Source of the DNA: JALRAP01 sp046340555
GTDB taxonomy: Bacteria; Bacteroidota; Bacteroidia; AKYH767-A; OLB10
Length of the DNA: 9,858 nucleotides
Direction of reading: 5' to 3'
Assembly (NCBI GenBank): GCA_046340555.1
Contig: JBKDSL010000243.1
Location: 1 to 9,858, forward strand
The position numbers were made by a program, and so were the translations under genes. The notes beneath the pieces are model-generated. The model was given only the letters and a program-made list of their open reading frames with translations, was not told the origin of the DNA and did no database searches. Of this stretch, positions 1 through 6,792 are shown piece after piece (within the stretch, counting starts at the first letter, position 1; each line of letters opens with the position of its first letter).

Positions 1-1404
1 GCAAGAATTGGTTTGTGGATTGGTTAAATAAAATGACGCGAAATAAGCCGATCCAGTGACTGGTCCCGTTAAATAAACATCGTTACTGGATGCGGCCATT
101 CCCCATACATTCAATGTTGCGAAACTGTTGGCAAATGTTGCGCCTTCCAAAACTTGTCCTGATAAGTCCACTTCGATCACATAACTCATATCATACGTCT
201 GCAATACTGCTGGAGCTAATGAAGCCGTATAATCAAGCAAGTAATTGCCGAATGTGTTTGATGTTGCGCCGATGGTTGAGTTGGTATAGCCTGAGATAAA
301 GATGCGATTGGCATTCCTACAAGCCGCATACATTCTGGACTCCTGGTTACCGTATTTGTCTGCACTAATCCAGTTTCCAGAACTATTTAGACGAGACATG
401 TAAGTTGTGTAATTGGATGAGTTCAACGTTAATGTTCCGAATTGAGCGCTTCCATTGAAACTACCAATGAAATAAGCACCATTATTATCAGCTAAAACCT
501 CTGTTCTCCACCAAGAGCTTGCACCGTTGGGGGCGCGATACCAATCGTATGTGCCATTGGCATTTACCTTGGCTACAAAATCACGCAGTGTGCCGGAAGT
601 ATTCAAGACTCCTGCAGATCCGAAATTCAAAACACCATTGGCCGATCCACTGAAGTAGCAAGTACCATCAGGGGCCATAGACAAGCTAATTCCTAGGTGG
701 GTAGTATTGGGTGTGCTGAACGGCAATGCTTGAATCCAATTCCCTGAGGAATCTGCAAAAGCACAAAACATGTTACATGTTGTCGAGTCAATCACTGTGC
801 TACCAACATTAACCGGGGCGACTCCTGTAAATGGAGCGGTTATGATGATACGGTCAGTTCCATTTCCTGATATGCGGAACAAGTCGGAGTTGACATAATT
901 AGTGCCAGGTGCTACAGGTATGTTGCGAGCCCAAATGACTGTACCATCTGGAGCATATTTGACAACAAAGGAACTTGAACCAGAAGGGATGGTTATTGGA
1001 TATGGAAAACTAGATAAGGTAGTTGAATAACTTGGGATGGTATTGGTCCCAAACAAGCCGGTAACATAGATATTATTGTCATTATCACAATATATTCCGC
1101 CTAATACAACCACCGATCCACAGGTAAGCGAACGTGCCCAAAGAATGGAGTCGTTGGCATCACGCTTGACTATGTAGGCTCCCAAAGTGCCGTTGGAGGC
1201 AAAGGAGAATGCTGCTATCTGCAAAGTACCTGAGTAGCTACTTCCATTGATTACATTCCCCAATCCATCTGTGGCCACGAGGTATCCTGGATGAATGACG
1301 GACCCAGGGGACTTGTCGGTAAATGCGTTAAGGAATTGTTGGGCTTGACTAGCAGACAAAAAACCAAGAAGCGAAAACAGCGACAGGCATATAATTCGTA
1401 ACAT
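1..1404 (-). CDS. Secreted beta-propeller-like repeat protein (C-terminus outside window)
   Basis: The frame is open from an ATG at 1404 to the left edge, giving 468 residues with no stop. Residues 1-21 look like a Sec signal peptide: Arg3, a hydrophobic core (IICLSLFSLLGFL) and a likely cut after ASQA. The rest is a tandem repeat of about 59-73 residues. One element reads roughly F-V-x-K-x-x-x-x-G-x-x-x-W-A-R, for example FVVKYAPDGTVIWAR (146-160), FVAKVNANGTYDWYR (276-290) and YIVKRDANDSILWAR (77-91). It alternates with a D-x-x-x-x-Y-x-x-G-x-F-x-G element, for example DNNIYVTGLFGT (109-120) and NGAYFIGSFNG (308-318). Six or seven units are visible. The pattern resembles the SBBP/WD40-like propeller repeats of secreted Bacteroidota proteins. 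Such proteins often end in a type IX secretion signal, but that end is not in the window. No enzymatic motif is seen, so the role is unknown; surface or adhesive function is a guess. Confidence 0.85.
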   Translation of the reverse strand, partial: MLRIICLSLFSLLGFLSASQAQQFLNAFTDKSPGSVIHPGYLVATDGLGNVINGSSYSGTLQIAAFSFASNGTLGAYIVKRDANDSILWARSLTCGSVVVLGGIYCDNDNNIYVTGLFGTNTIPSYSTTLSSFPYPITIPSGSSSFVVKYAPDGTVIWARNIPVAPGTNYVNSDLFRISGNGTDRIIITAPFTGVAPVNVGSTVIDSTTCNMFCAFADSSGNWIQALPFSTPNTTHLGISLSMAPDGTCYFSGSANGVLNFGSAGVLNTSGTLRDFVAKVNANGTYDWYRAPNGASSWWRTEVLADNNGAYFIGSFNGSAQFGTLTLNSSNYTTYMSRLNSSGNWISADKYGNQESRMYAACRNANRIFISGYTNSTIGATSNTFGNYLLDYTASLAPAVLQTYDMSYVIEVDLSGQVLEGATFANSFATLNVWGMAASSNDVYLTGPVTGSAYFASFYLTNPQTNSC

Positions 1405-1658
1405 ATTGGGATGGTTTGAATTCTAGACGAAATTAAGTGAGAAATGGTTGTATTCGAGCGGTCAAGCATTAGTAACAGTAACAGAGTCAGGGGCAGTGGC
1501 AAAACCAGTAGCAGTGAATACGATAGTGATTCTAGCCGAAAGATGGTTGTAACTGAAAAAATACAGAAGAAAAATCCCTTTACACTTTGGCTTTTTGATA
1601 TGACATCATCAAACAAACCTTGGGCAAGCTCACATCCTTGATTTTAAATCGTAAATCA

Positions 1659-1706
1659 AAAAGTGATTACTCCGTCCCCGATTGATATCGGGGTCGAACG
1701 CGGAAC
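1659..1706 (-). repeat. Degenerate copy of the 3' part of tRNA-Arg
   Basis: Two words of the neighbouring tRNA-Arg recur here in the same order. AAAAGTGATT occurs at 1659-1668 and at 1730-1739. TCGAACGCGGAAC occurs at 1694-1706 and at 1750-1762. The second word is the T-loop and 5' T-stem side of the tRNA, and the first covers the acceptor 3' end and its flank. In this copy the words are 25 bases apart instead of 10. The space holds a GC hairpin, and the T-stem can no longer pair, so it cannot be a working tRNA. It is best read as a decayed partial duplication of the tRNA 3' end. An old integration scar is another possibility, though no integrase is present. Confidence 0.55.
1676..1693 (-). 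terminator. GC hairpin downstream of tRNA-Arg, possible terminator
   Basis: CCCCGAT (1676-1682) and ATCGGGG (1687-1693) form a perfect 7-bp stem with a 4-base loop. It lies about 40 bases past the 3' end of tRNA-Arg in the direction of transcription. The nearest T-run, TTTTT, starts about 13 bases after the stem, which is farther than in a standard intrinsic terminator. It may instead be a dispersed palindromic repeat of the kind common in Bacteroidota intergenic DNA. Confidence 0.35.
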
Positions 1707-1734
1707 GCTATATTATATACAACAGTTCCAAAAG

Positions 1735-1808
<74 letters not shown>

Positions 1809-1823
1809 GAGGATTGGTACAGG

Positions 1824-1853
1824 AAAAAAAACCGACCACTACGGATCGGTTTT
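1824..1853 (-). terminator. Intrinsic terminator after tRNA-Pro
   Basis: On the minus strand, AAAACCGA and TCGGTTTT form an 8-bp stem (bases 1846-1853 and 1828-1835) around a 10-base loop, followed directly by a run of eight T (1831 down to 1824). It begins 10 bases past the end of tRNA-Pro. The A-rich left flank means it could also work in the plus direction, though no plus-strand gene enters it. It leaves only 15 bases before the 5' end of tRNA-Arg. Confidence 0.8.
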
Positions 1854-1863
1854 CTGTTATTTG

Positions 1864-1937
1864 TCGGGGTGGCCAGATTCGAACTGACGACCTCCTGCTC
1901 CCAAAGCAGGCGCGATACCGGGCTACGCTACACCCCG
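1864..1937 (-). tRNA. tRNA-Pro (anticodon TGG)
   Basis: This is a 74-base cloverleaf on the minus strand. The acceptor CGGGGTG pairs perfectly with CACCCCG and the discriminator is A. The anticodon arm CTGC-TTTGGGA-GCAG places TGG at positions 34-36. The T-arm is GTCAG-TTCGAAT-CTGGC with one G-U pair. CCA is not encoded. It lies 65 bases after tRNA-Ser, and no TAnnTTTG-like promoter is visible in that gap, so the two are probably cotranscribed. An intrinsic terminator follows directly. Confidence 0.96.
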
Positions 1938-2002
1938 AACGGTAAACTTTTGGTGTTTGGTGGGTTTCTGTGACTCTGAGAACTCATCCCCCCTGGCACC
2001 AG

Positions 2003-2089
2003 CGGTGAGGGAGGGATTCGAACCCTCGGTACGGTTACCCGTACGACAGTTTAGCAAACTGTTCCTTTCGGCCTCTCAGGCACCTCACC
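2003..2089 (-). tRNA. tRNA-Ser (anticodon GCT)
   Basis: This is an 87-base class II tRNA on the minus strand with a long variable arm, as expected for serine. The acceptor GGTGAGG pairs with CCTCACC and the discriminator is G. The anticodon arm ACAGT-TTGCTAA-ACTGT gives anticodon GCT, reading AGC/AGU codons. The variable arm contains the pairing GTACGG/CCGTAC. The T-arm is GAGGG-TTCGAAT-CCCTC. CCA is not encoded. It is the first gene of the tRNA cluster and lies just downstream of a Bacteroidota-type promoter. Confidence 0.97.
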
Positions 2090-2108
2090 AAACAAGGGTG
2101 CGAAGGTA

Positions 2109-2135
2109 CAAATTAATGGTTTAATTTCACAACAA
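2109..2135 (-). promoter_or_regulatory. Promoter of the tRNA-Ser/Pro(/Arg) cluster
   Basis: On the minus strand, TTAATTTG (2116 down to 2109) resembles the Bacteroidota -7 box TAnnTTTG and is followed by GTACCTTCGCACCC. Upstream, TTGTTG (2135 down to 2130) can serve as the -33 element. Initiation would fall close to the tRNA-Ser 5' end. The -7 match is not perfect, so the exact site is uncertain. Confidence 0.55.
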
Positions 2136-2167
2136 TAATCCGTTGAAAAAGGCAAAGATGATTTTCC

Positions 2168-2196
2168 TTTACCAACAATCGATTTTCCTACATTTG
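2168..2196 (+). promoter_or_regulatory. Promoter of the ABC transporter operon
   Basis: TACATTTG (2189-2196) is an exact match to the Bacteroidota -7 consensus TAnnTTTG. TTTAC (2168-2172) lies about 17 bases upstream as a candidate -33 element. Transcription would start near 2203 and leave a leader of about 14 bases before the ATG at 2217. No Shine-Dalgarno sequence is present in that leader, which is common in this phylum. No operator palindrome is evident. Confidence 0.6.
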
Positions 2197-2216
2197 TATG
2201 CAAAGCCCTCATTATC

Positions 2217-4058
2217 ATGCTTTATAAACTCTTACCAACGCTTGCTTTAGCCATCCTGGCTGCATCCTGTAATCCAGAAAGAACCACTGATGTAGATCCT
2301 GTTTCCATTTCCGACACCCTGAAATTCATCAGTCTGCCTGAAAATGGACCATTTCTTGACCAATGGTCTACAAACAATACCCTAGTCTACCACCTGGCTG
2401 CAGAGCCTGATATGCTCCATCCCACCAATGGCTTTTCCTCTGCCAGAGTTGAAATACTTCAATACACCCAAATGTACTTGGTGAGAACAGATATGAGAAC
2501 TTTGGAAACCGTTCCGGCATTACTCACCTCCTATCCCACTATAAACACAGACGGCGTTTCATACGACTGTGAACTTCGCAACGATGTTACCTGGGACGAC
2601 GGCTCCCCCATTACTGCTGCAGATGTTGTTTTCACTGCCAAAGCAAACAAATGCCCACTGACCGAAAACCCTAATACTCGCCCCTTCTGGTCGAGTCTAC
2701 AAGACATCATCACAGACACCACCAACCCAGCAAAGTTCAAGGTGGTCATGAGAAATCCATATCTATACAATGTGCTTTTCTGGTCCGATTTCCCAATCAT
2801 CCAAGCCAGTCATTTTGATCCCAACAAAGTTCTAGAATCATATTCGCTCGCCCAATTGAACGACACCACATTCAATGCAACACGGGAAAGCCGATTGGTT
2901 GCGTGGAGCAAACAATTCAACTCTGCGGACAACAGCAGAAATCCCGCAAGCCTAGTTGGTGCCGGCCCTTATCAAGTTACCTCATGGGTCCCATCTCAAG
3001 AAATCGTATTGGAGAAAAAAAGAAACCACTGGTCGGACCTCTCGAGCTCGATTTATGAAAAATCAAATCCTGAAAAAATCGTTTTCCGAATCAACAAAGA
3101 TCCGAACTCTCAAATACTGGAGTTTAAAAACATGACATACGACGGTAGCAATTCAATTTCAACAGGCACACTGATGGAGCTGCTATCTGATTCTAACTTT
3201 ACAGCCAACTACCATGCGCGGTTCATAGATTCTTTCAGCTACTCCTACTTGGCCATGAACAATCGCCCGGACGGCATCAAGCACCCAAGTTTGTTCGACG
3301 ACAAAATGGTGCGCAAAGCGATTTCGATGCTAGTACCTTATGATGAACTCAACCAGGTAATCAACCATGGACACAACAAACGTATGATCGGACCTGTTTC
3401 ACGCTTTAAAAAAGACTTCGACACAACGCTGGTTGCAATACCCTACAATTTCAAAGCAGCTACCCGGCTTCTTGCACAGCAAGGTTGGAGGGACAGTGAT
3501 GGTGATGGCGTTTTAGACAAATCCATCAATGGACGCAAACAGTCATTCAGTTTCATCTTGAACTACCATACCAATGCACCCGAATGGAAGGACTATGCCA
3601 TCATGTTGAAAGAAACTTTCGCCAAGGCAGGCATACAAGCCAATCTTCAACCGATGGAGATTGCTGTGATGATGTCGAATGCTCGCAGCCATGATTATGA
3701 CATGTTCCTAGGTTCAATCAGCCAATCGGCTGTACCCGAAGATTTCACACAACTATGGCACACCCGCTCTTGGATATCAAATGGATCCAACTACACCGGT
3801 TTTGGAACCAAAGAGAGTGATGAACTCATAGACATAATAAACACCACAGCCGATTTGGAAAAGAGAATTCCATTCTCCCACAAACTTCAGCGAAAGATTT
3901 ACGAGGAGCAGCCGATGGTATTTCTGTTTTGTTCTACCAGAAGAAATGTGATTCATAAAAGGTTTGGCAATGCCGAAATGTATTTTGAACGACCCGGCAT
4001 CCAATTGAATCAATTAAAGCTTAGAAAAAACAATACAACCGCCGCAAAAGGCATATGA
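2217..4058 (+). CDS. ABC importer substrate-binding lipoprotein, SBP family 5 (peptide/nickel type)
   Basis: A 613-residue extracytoplasmic binding protein of the DppA/OppA class, which captures oligopeptides or related solutes for the two permeases that follow. Residues 1-18 form a lipoprotein signal: Lys4, a hydrophobic stretch and AASC with Cys18 as the likely lipidated residue. Family signatures include AEPDMLHP (62-69), the strand-and-helix signature ending WDDGSPITAADVVF (126-139), GAGPYQV (248-254) and the late GWRDSDGDGVLDK segment near residue 430, typical of OppA-like proteins. Its length is somewhat above the usual 530-560 residues. Its stop overlaps the next start in ATGA, implying coupled translation. 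The substrate cannot be read from sequence; peptides are the likeliest, with nickel or sugars as alternatives. Confidence 0.92.
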   Translation: MLYKLLPTLALAILAASCNPERTTDVDPVSISDTLKFISLPENGPFLDQWSTNNTLVYHLAAEPDMLHPTNGFSSARVEILQYTQMYLVRTDMRTLETVPALLTSYPTINTDGVSYDCELRNDVTWDDGSPITAADVVFTAKANKCPLTENPNTRPFWSSLQDIITDTTNPAKFKVVMRNPYLYNVLFWSDFPIIQASHFDPNKVLESYSLAQLNDTTFNATRESRLVAWSKQFNSADNSRNPASLVGAGPYQVTSWVPSQEIVLEKKRNHWSDLSSSIYEKSNPEKIVFRINKDPNSQILEFKNMTYDGSNSISTGTLMELLSDSNFTANYHARFIDSFSYSYLAMNNRPDGIKHPSLFDDKMVRKAISMLVPYDELNQVINHGHNKRMIGPVSRFKKDFDTTLVAIPYNFKAATRLLAQQGWRDSDGDGVLDKSINGRKQSFSFILNYHTNAPEWKDYAIMLKETFAKAGIQANLQPMEIAVMMSNARSHDYDMFLGSISQSAVPEDFTQLWHTRSWISNGSNYTGFGTKESDELIDIINTTADLEKRIPFSHKLQRKIYEEQPMVFLFCSTRRNVIHKRFGNAEMYFERPGIQLNQLKLRKNNTTAAKGI

Positions 4059-5500
4059 CGATTTATTTAGTCAAAAGACTTTTGTGGTTCATTCCAGGTG
4101 CTTTCATCATCACACTGTTGGCATTTGCCATCAGCATGAATGCACCTGGCGACCCATTGGATGTTTACAAATCCGAGTTGGATAAAATAGAAACTGAAAA
4201 CCGGGTACAGGAGGCGTTGATCATTCGGCAATGGCGTCAGAAGCTCGGGCTTGACTTGCCCGTATTTTATTTGTCGTTAACATCATTGAGCACTCCTAGT
4301 GCAGTACTGACCTCTAACCTTTCCACCGAAGAGCAAAACACACTAAAAAGGCTTTCATTCGCATCAGGTAACGCTTCAAACTCTAAATTACTGCATGCAT
4401 CCTTTGCAGGTATGTGGCAAGTGCTGGCGGATGACACCGGCAGGATAGAAGAAAAAAAACGAGAACTAGCTTTGGTTCGAATCAATTCATTGAAAACAGC
4501 AGATAGTGAAGACAAAATTCAGTTTCTGATGGATGAAGTGCGAAAACTACAAATCATCGACCCATTTTTCCAAAGGCAATATCAAAACAGCGACAAACTA
4601 TTCCGAAACTGGAGAATTAATACCAGCGTTTGGAGGTCATGGACACCCACATTTCAAATCCATCTAGATAACAAATATCACCGTTGGCTATTCGGCGATC
4701 CATACGGAATATCTAAGGGGGTAATGCGTGGAGACTTTGGCAAATCGTTAATTACCAAACTACCTGTATCTGACACCATCTTGTCAAGGTTCAAATGGTC
4801 AGCCGCTCTGGCATTCATCTCAATTATCATTGCTTTCTTGGTAAGTGTACCAATCGGGGTATGGGCAGGAGCAAGACCTGGCTCATGGTTTGACCGAATT
4901 CTAAACTTTAAACTTTTCATCCTCTATTGTATACCGTCATTTTGGATGGGCACTTTACTACTGATGCTGTTTGCGAATCCCGATGCACTTCAATGGTTCC
5001 CAGCGTCTGGAGTAATGCCTCCTGGTGGATTTCCGAAAGAAATCGGATTATGGGAGAAACTTATTGCCACTGTCCCCTACCTCATTTTGCCAATATGTTG
5101 CTACACCTATGCATCATTTGCATTTACTTCCAGAATCATCAGGAGCTCTATCCGCGACAACATGATGCAGGACCATATTCGTACGGCCAAAGCAAAAGGA
5201 TTGCCGCTGCCAAGAATTGCTTTCAAACATGCTTTTCGAAATGCACTACCACCTGCCATAACTGTTTTCTCCGAAGTGTTTCCAATGGCCGTAGGCGGAT
5301 CCGTAATCATTGAAACCATTTTCAATATACCGGGAATGGGATTCGAAACCGTCCAAGCTGTTCTCAATCGGGATTATCCAATGATTGTAGCTGTATGCAC
5401 CTTATCAGCCTTATTAACCATGACCGGATTTCTAGTGGCAGACATTCTATACGCTTTTGCCGACCCAAGAATAAAACTGAAAGGAGCGGAAAATGACTGA
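4055..5500 (+). CDS. ABC importer permease, DppB/OppB-like, with large periplasmic insertion
   Basis: A 481-residue inner-membrane permease of the BPD_transp_1 family. The N-terminus matches DppB: one membrane segment (about 9-29), then APGDPL (30-35) and KLGLDLP (63-69). The family pattern resumes at MRGDFGKSL (224-232), followed by membrane segments near 248-272, 286-307, 336-357, 401-421 and 443-466. The cytoplasmic EAA loop that docks the ATPase is HIRTAKAKGLPLPRIAFKHA (374-393), followed by IPGMG (425-429) and a C-terminal ADPRIK. DppB proteins are usually about 310-340 residues. The excess is a hydrophilic stretch of about 135 residues (roughly 75-208), which should lie in the periplasm and includes a charged helical segment at 129-168. 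Its start overlaps the binding-protein stop by 4 bases, and its end overlaps the next permease by 8. Confidence 0.92.
   Translation: MTIYLVKRLLWFIPGAFIITLLAFAISMNAPGDPLDVYKSELDKIETENRVQEALIIRQWRQKLGLDLPVFYLSLTSLSTPSAVLTSNLSTEEQNTLKRLSFASGNASNSKLLHASFAGMWQVLADDTGRIEEKKRELALVRINSLKTADSEDKIQFLMDEVRKLQIIDPFFQRQYQNSDKLFRNWRINTSVWRSWTPTFQIHLDNKYHRWLFGDPYGISKGVMRGDFGKSLITKLPVSDTILSRFKWSAALAFISIIIAFLVSVPIGVWAGARPGSWFDRILNFKLFILYCIPSFWMGTLLLMLFANPDALQWFPASGVMPPGGFPKEIGLWEKLIATVPYLILPICCYTYASFAFTSRIIRSSIRDNMMQDHIRTAKAKGLPLPRIAFKHAFRNALPPAITVFSEVFPMAVGGSVIIETIFNIPGMGFETVQAVLNRDYPMIVAVCTLSALLTMTGFLVADILYAFADPRIKLKGAEND
5481..5485 (+). promoter_or_regulatory. Shine-Dalgarno site for the second permease
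   Basis: AAGGAG-type sequence (AAGGA at 5481-5485, continuing into GCGG) lies seven bases before the ATG at 5493, inside the end of the upstream permease gene. It supports choosing the ATG at 5493, which overlaps the upstream gene by 8 bases. Bacteroidota often lack such a site, so its presence is notable but not decisive. Confidence 0.45.
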
Positions 5501-6743
5501 GTCACTAACACACCAAGTTTCCCACAGCAGATCATTCAAAGCCGCAATTATGTTTTTGATTTTTTTGGCTTTGATTTCTTTAACCGCTTCCATTATTGCG
5601 AACGACAAACCACTATTCGTAAAAACCCATAGCGGATTTTGGTTTCCAGTCTTCTCTGGCGAAACCTATTACAACCAAGACTTGCGATTTGCAGACCTTG
5701 CGGTAATGACCACAGATACCATTACGGTGCTTATGCCACCTGTTCGCTATGCGCCAGGTGCAACCGACATCGAAAACTCCGGATTCAAATCTCCAGGGCA
5801 AACACAGTTTAAAGATGATGGTGGAACCCGTAAGATGCTTAATGGTTGGGAGCGTCATCATCTAGGAACAGGAAAACGTGGAGAAGACATCCTTTCAGGC
5901 CTGATCCATGGCACGCGCGTATCCTTGTCAGCAGGTATATATTGTACCATAATCGCTGGTTTCATCGGAATTCTGCTTGGCTGCCTGGCAGGATATTTCG
6001 GCGATCGAGGGATTACTATTCCAAGGGGTGTAGCCATCACCATTACAATAGGACTGTTACCTGCCTGGTTTTATGGATTCAACATTAGGACCTATCTGAT
6101 TACAGCAGATATCCCTGTTTCCACTATAGCCGCTACATTACAAGCAACAGCATCAATAATAGGATTCATTTCAGTTGTGGCAATCAGTGCATTGCCTGGT
6201 TTATTGTTGAGTTATTTGCCATTTTTCAGAAGCAAGGTTAGCTTACCAGTCGATTGGTTCATTTGTCGCATAATTGAAATCGTTAACTCCCTGCCTAAGC
6301 TAATCATCATCATATCCATAGCAGCCGTATCCCGGCCAAGCATGGCCAATATAATTTTGCTTATTGGACTCACCTATTGGACTGACATTGCGCGCATGAC
6401 CCGATCTGAAATCATGCGAATCCGTAACACTGATTATATAGCATCTGCAAAATCAAGCGGTGCATCACCTTGGCGCATCATGTTCAAGCAAGCATTGCCG
6501 AACGCTCTCCCTGTAATTTCAGTGGCTTTGGTAGCCTGCACGGCATCAGCCATACTCACTGAATCATCGCTTTCGTTTTTGGGATTAGGAGTTCCGGTAG
6601 ATATTGTAACATGGGGTTCATTATTGGCAGGAGCACGTGAGCAATTCGATGCATGGTGGCTAGTTGTATTCCCAGGAACAATGGTATTCTTAACCATTCT
6701 TTCGCTCAACAAAATCGCCGATACGATTTCATCAAACAAATAA
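5493..6743 (+). CDS. ABC importer permease, DppC/OppC-like, with extra membrane segment(s)
   Basis: A 416-residue inner-membrane permease that would pair with the upstream DppB-like subunit. Typical DppC signatures are present: HHLGTGKRGEDILSGLIHG (122-140, compare HxLGTDxxGRD in the family), RVSLSAG (142-148), the EAA loop DYIASAKSSGASPWRIMFKQ (314-333) and LTESSLSFLGLGVP (355-368). Membrane segments are near 16-36, 145-168, 255-278, 285-300, 341-361 and 388-407. Between GYFGDR (167-172) and the usual next segment at DWFICRIIEIVNSLPKL (254-270) lies an insertion of about 80 residues. It contains one or two additional hydrophobic stretches (179-195 and 215-245). The stretch from 37 to 120 before the HHLGT motif is also longer than usual. 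The family norm is about 280-300 residues. No ATPase gene follows. Confidence 0.92.
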   Translation: MTESLTHQVSHSRSFKAAIMFLIFLALISLTASIIANDKPLFVKTHSGFWFPVFSGETYYNQDLRFADLAVMTTDTITVLMPPVRYAPGATDIENSGFKSPGQTQFKDDGGTRKMLNGWERHHLGTGKRGEDILSGLIHGTRVSLSAGIYCTIIAGFIGILLGCLAGYFGDRGITIPRGVAITITIGLLPAWFYGFNIRTYLITADIPVSTIAATLQATASIIGFISVVAISALPGLLLSYLPFFRSKVSLPVDWFICRIIEIVNSLPKLIIIISIAAVSRPSMANIILLIGLTYWTDIARMTRSEIMRIRNTDYIASAKSSGASPWRIMFKQALPNALPVISVALVACTASAILTESSLSFLGLGVPVDIVTWGSLLAGAREQFDAWWLVVFPGTMVFLTILSLNKIADTISSNK

Positions 6744-6768
6744 CCAATTAGTCGGTATTTGCTTCATT

Positions 6769-6792
6769 GATATAGAAATCCCATTTCATATC
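6769..6792. terminator. Imperfect hairpin between convergent operons
   Basis: GATATAGAAAT (6769-6779) and ATTTCATATC (6783-6792) can pair around a CCC loop with a single bulged base, giving a stem of about 10 bp. It fills the 49-base gap between the stop of the second permease and the stop of the convergent TIGR02757 gene, where a two-way terminator would be expected. It is AT-rich and has no adjoining U-tract, so termination is only suggested. Confidence 0.35.

Larger units (their letters stand above)
1405..1734. other. Non-coding gap between tRNA-Arg and the propeller gene
   Basis: About 330 bases with no convincing gene. Near the propeller start, on the minus strand, TAATTTCG (1428-1435) is one base from the Bacteroidota -7 consensus TAnnTTTG. 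It sits about 25 bases before the ATG and could be that gene's promoter, but no clear -33 element is visible. Bases 1470-1530 are rich in irregularly spaced CAGT/ACTG words. An AT-rich inverted repeat, TTGATTT (1638-1644) with AAATCAA (1653-1659), lies just before the tRNA-like remnant listed separately. Open frames here on both strands have low-complexity, non-protein-like translations. Confidence 0.5.

Noticed and set aside
1444..1568. In another minus-strand frame the intergenic DNA reads ITIVFTATGFATAPDSVTVT before a stop, like a beta-rich extracellular segment
   Set aside because: The protein-like stretch is only about 20 codons and comes from repeated ACT/GTT words. The sequence upstream in that frame does not look like protein and there is no start.
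1251..1616. Open frame of 121 codons on the minus strand overlapping the start of the propeller gene
   Set aside because: Its translation is low-complexity (leucine-rich), and the overlapping frame has a clear signal peptide followed by regular repeats.
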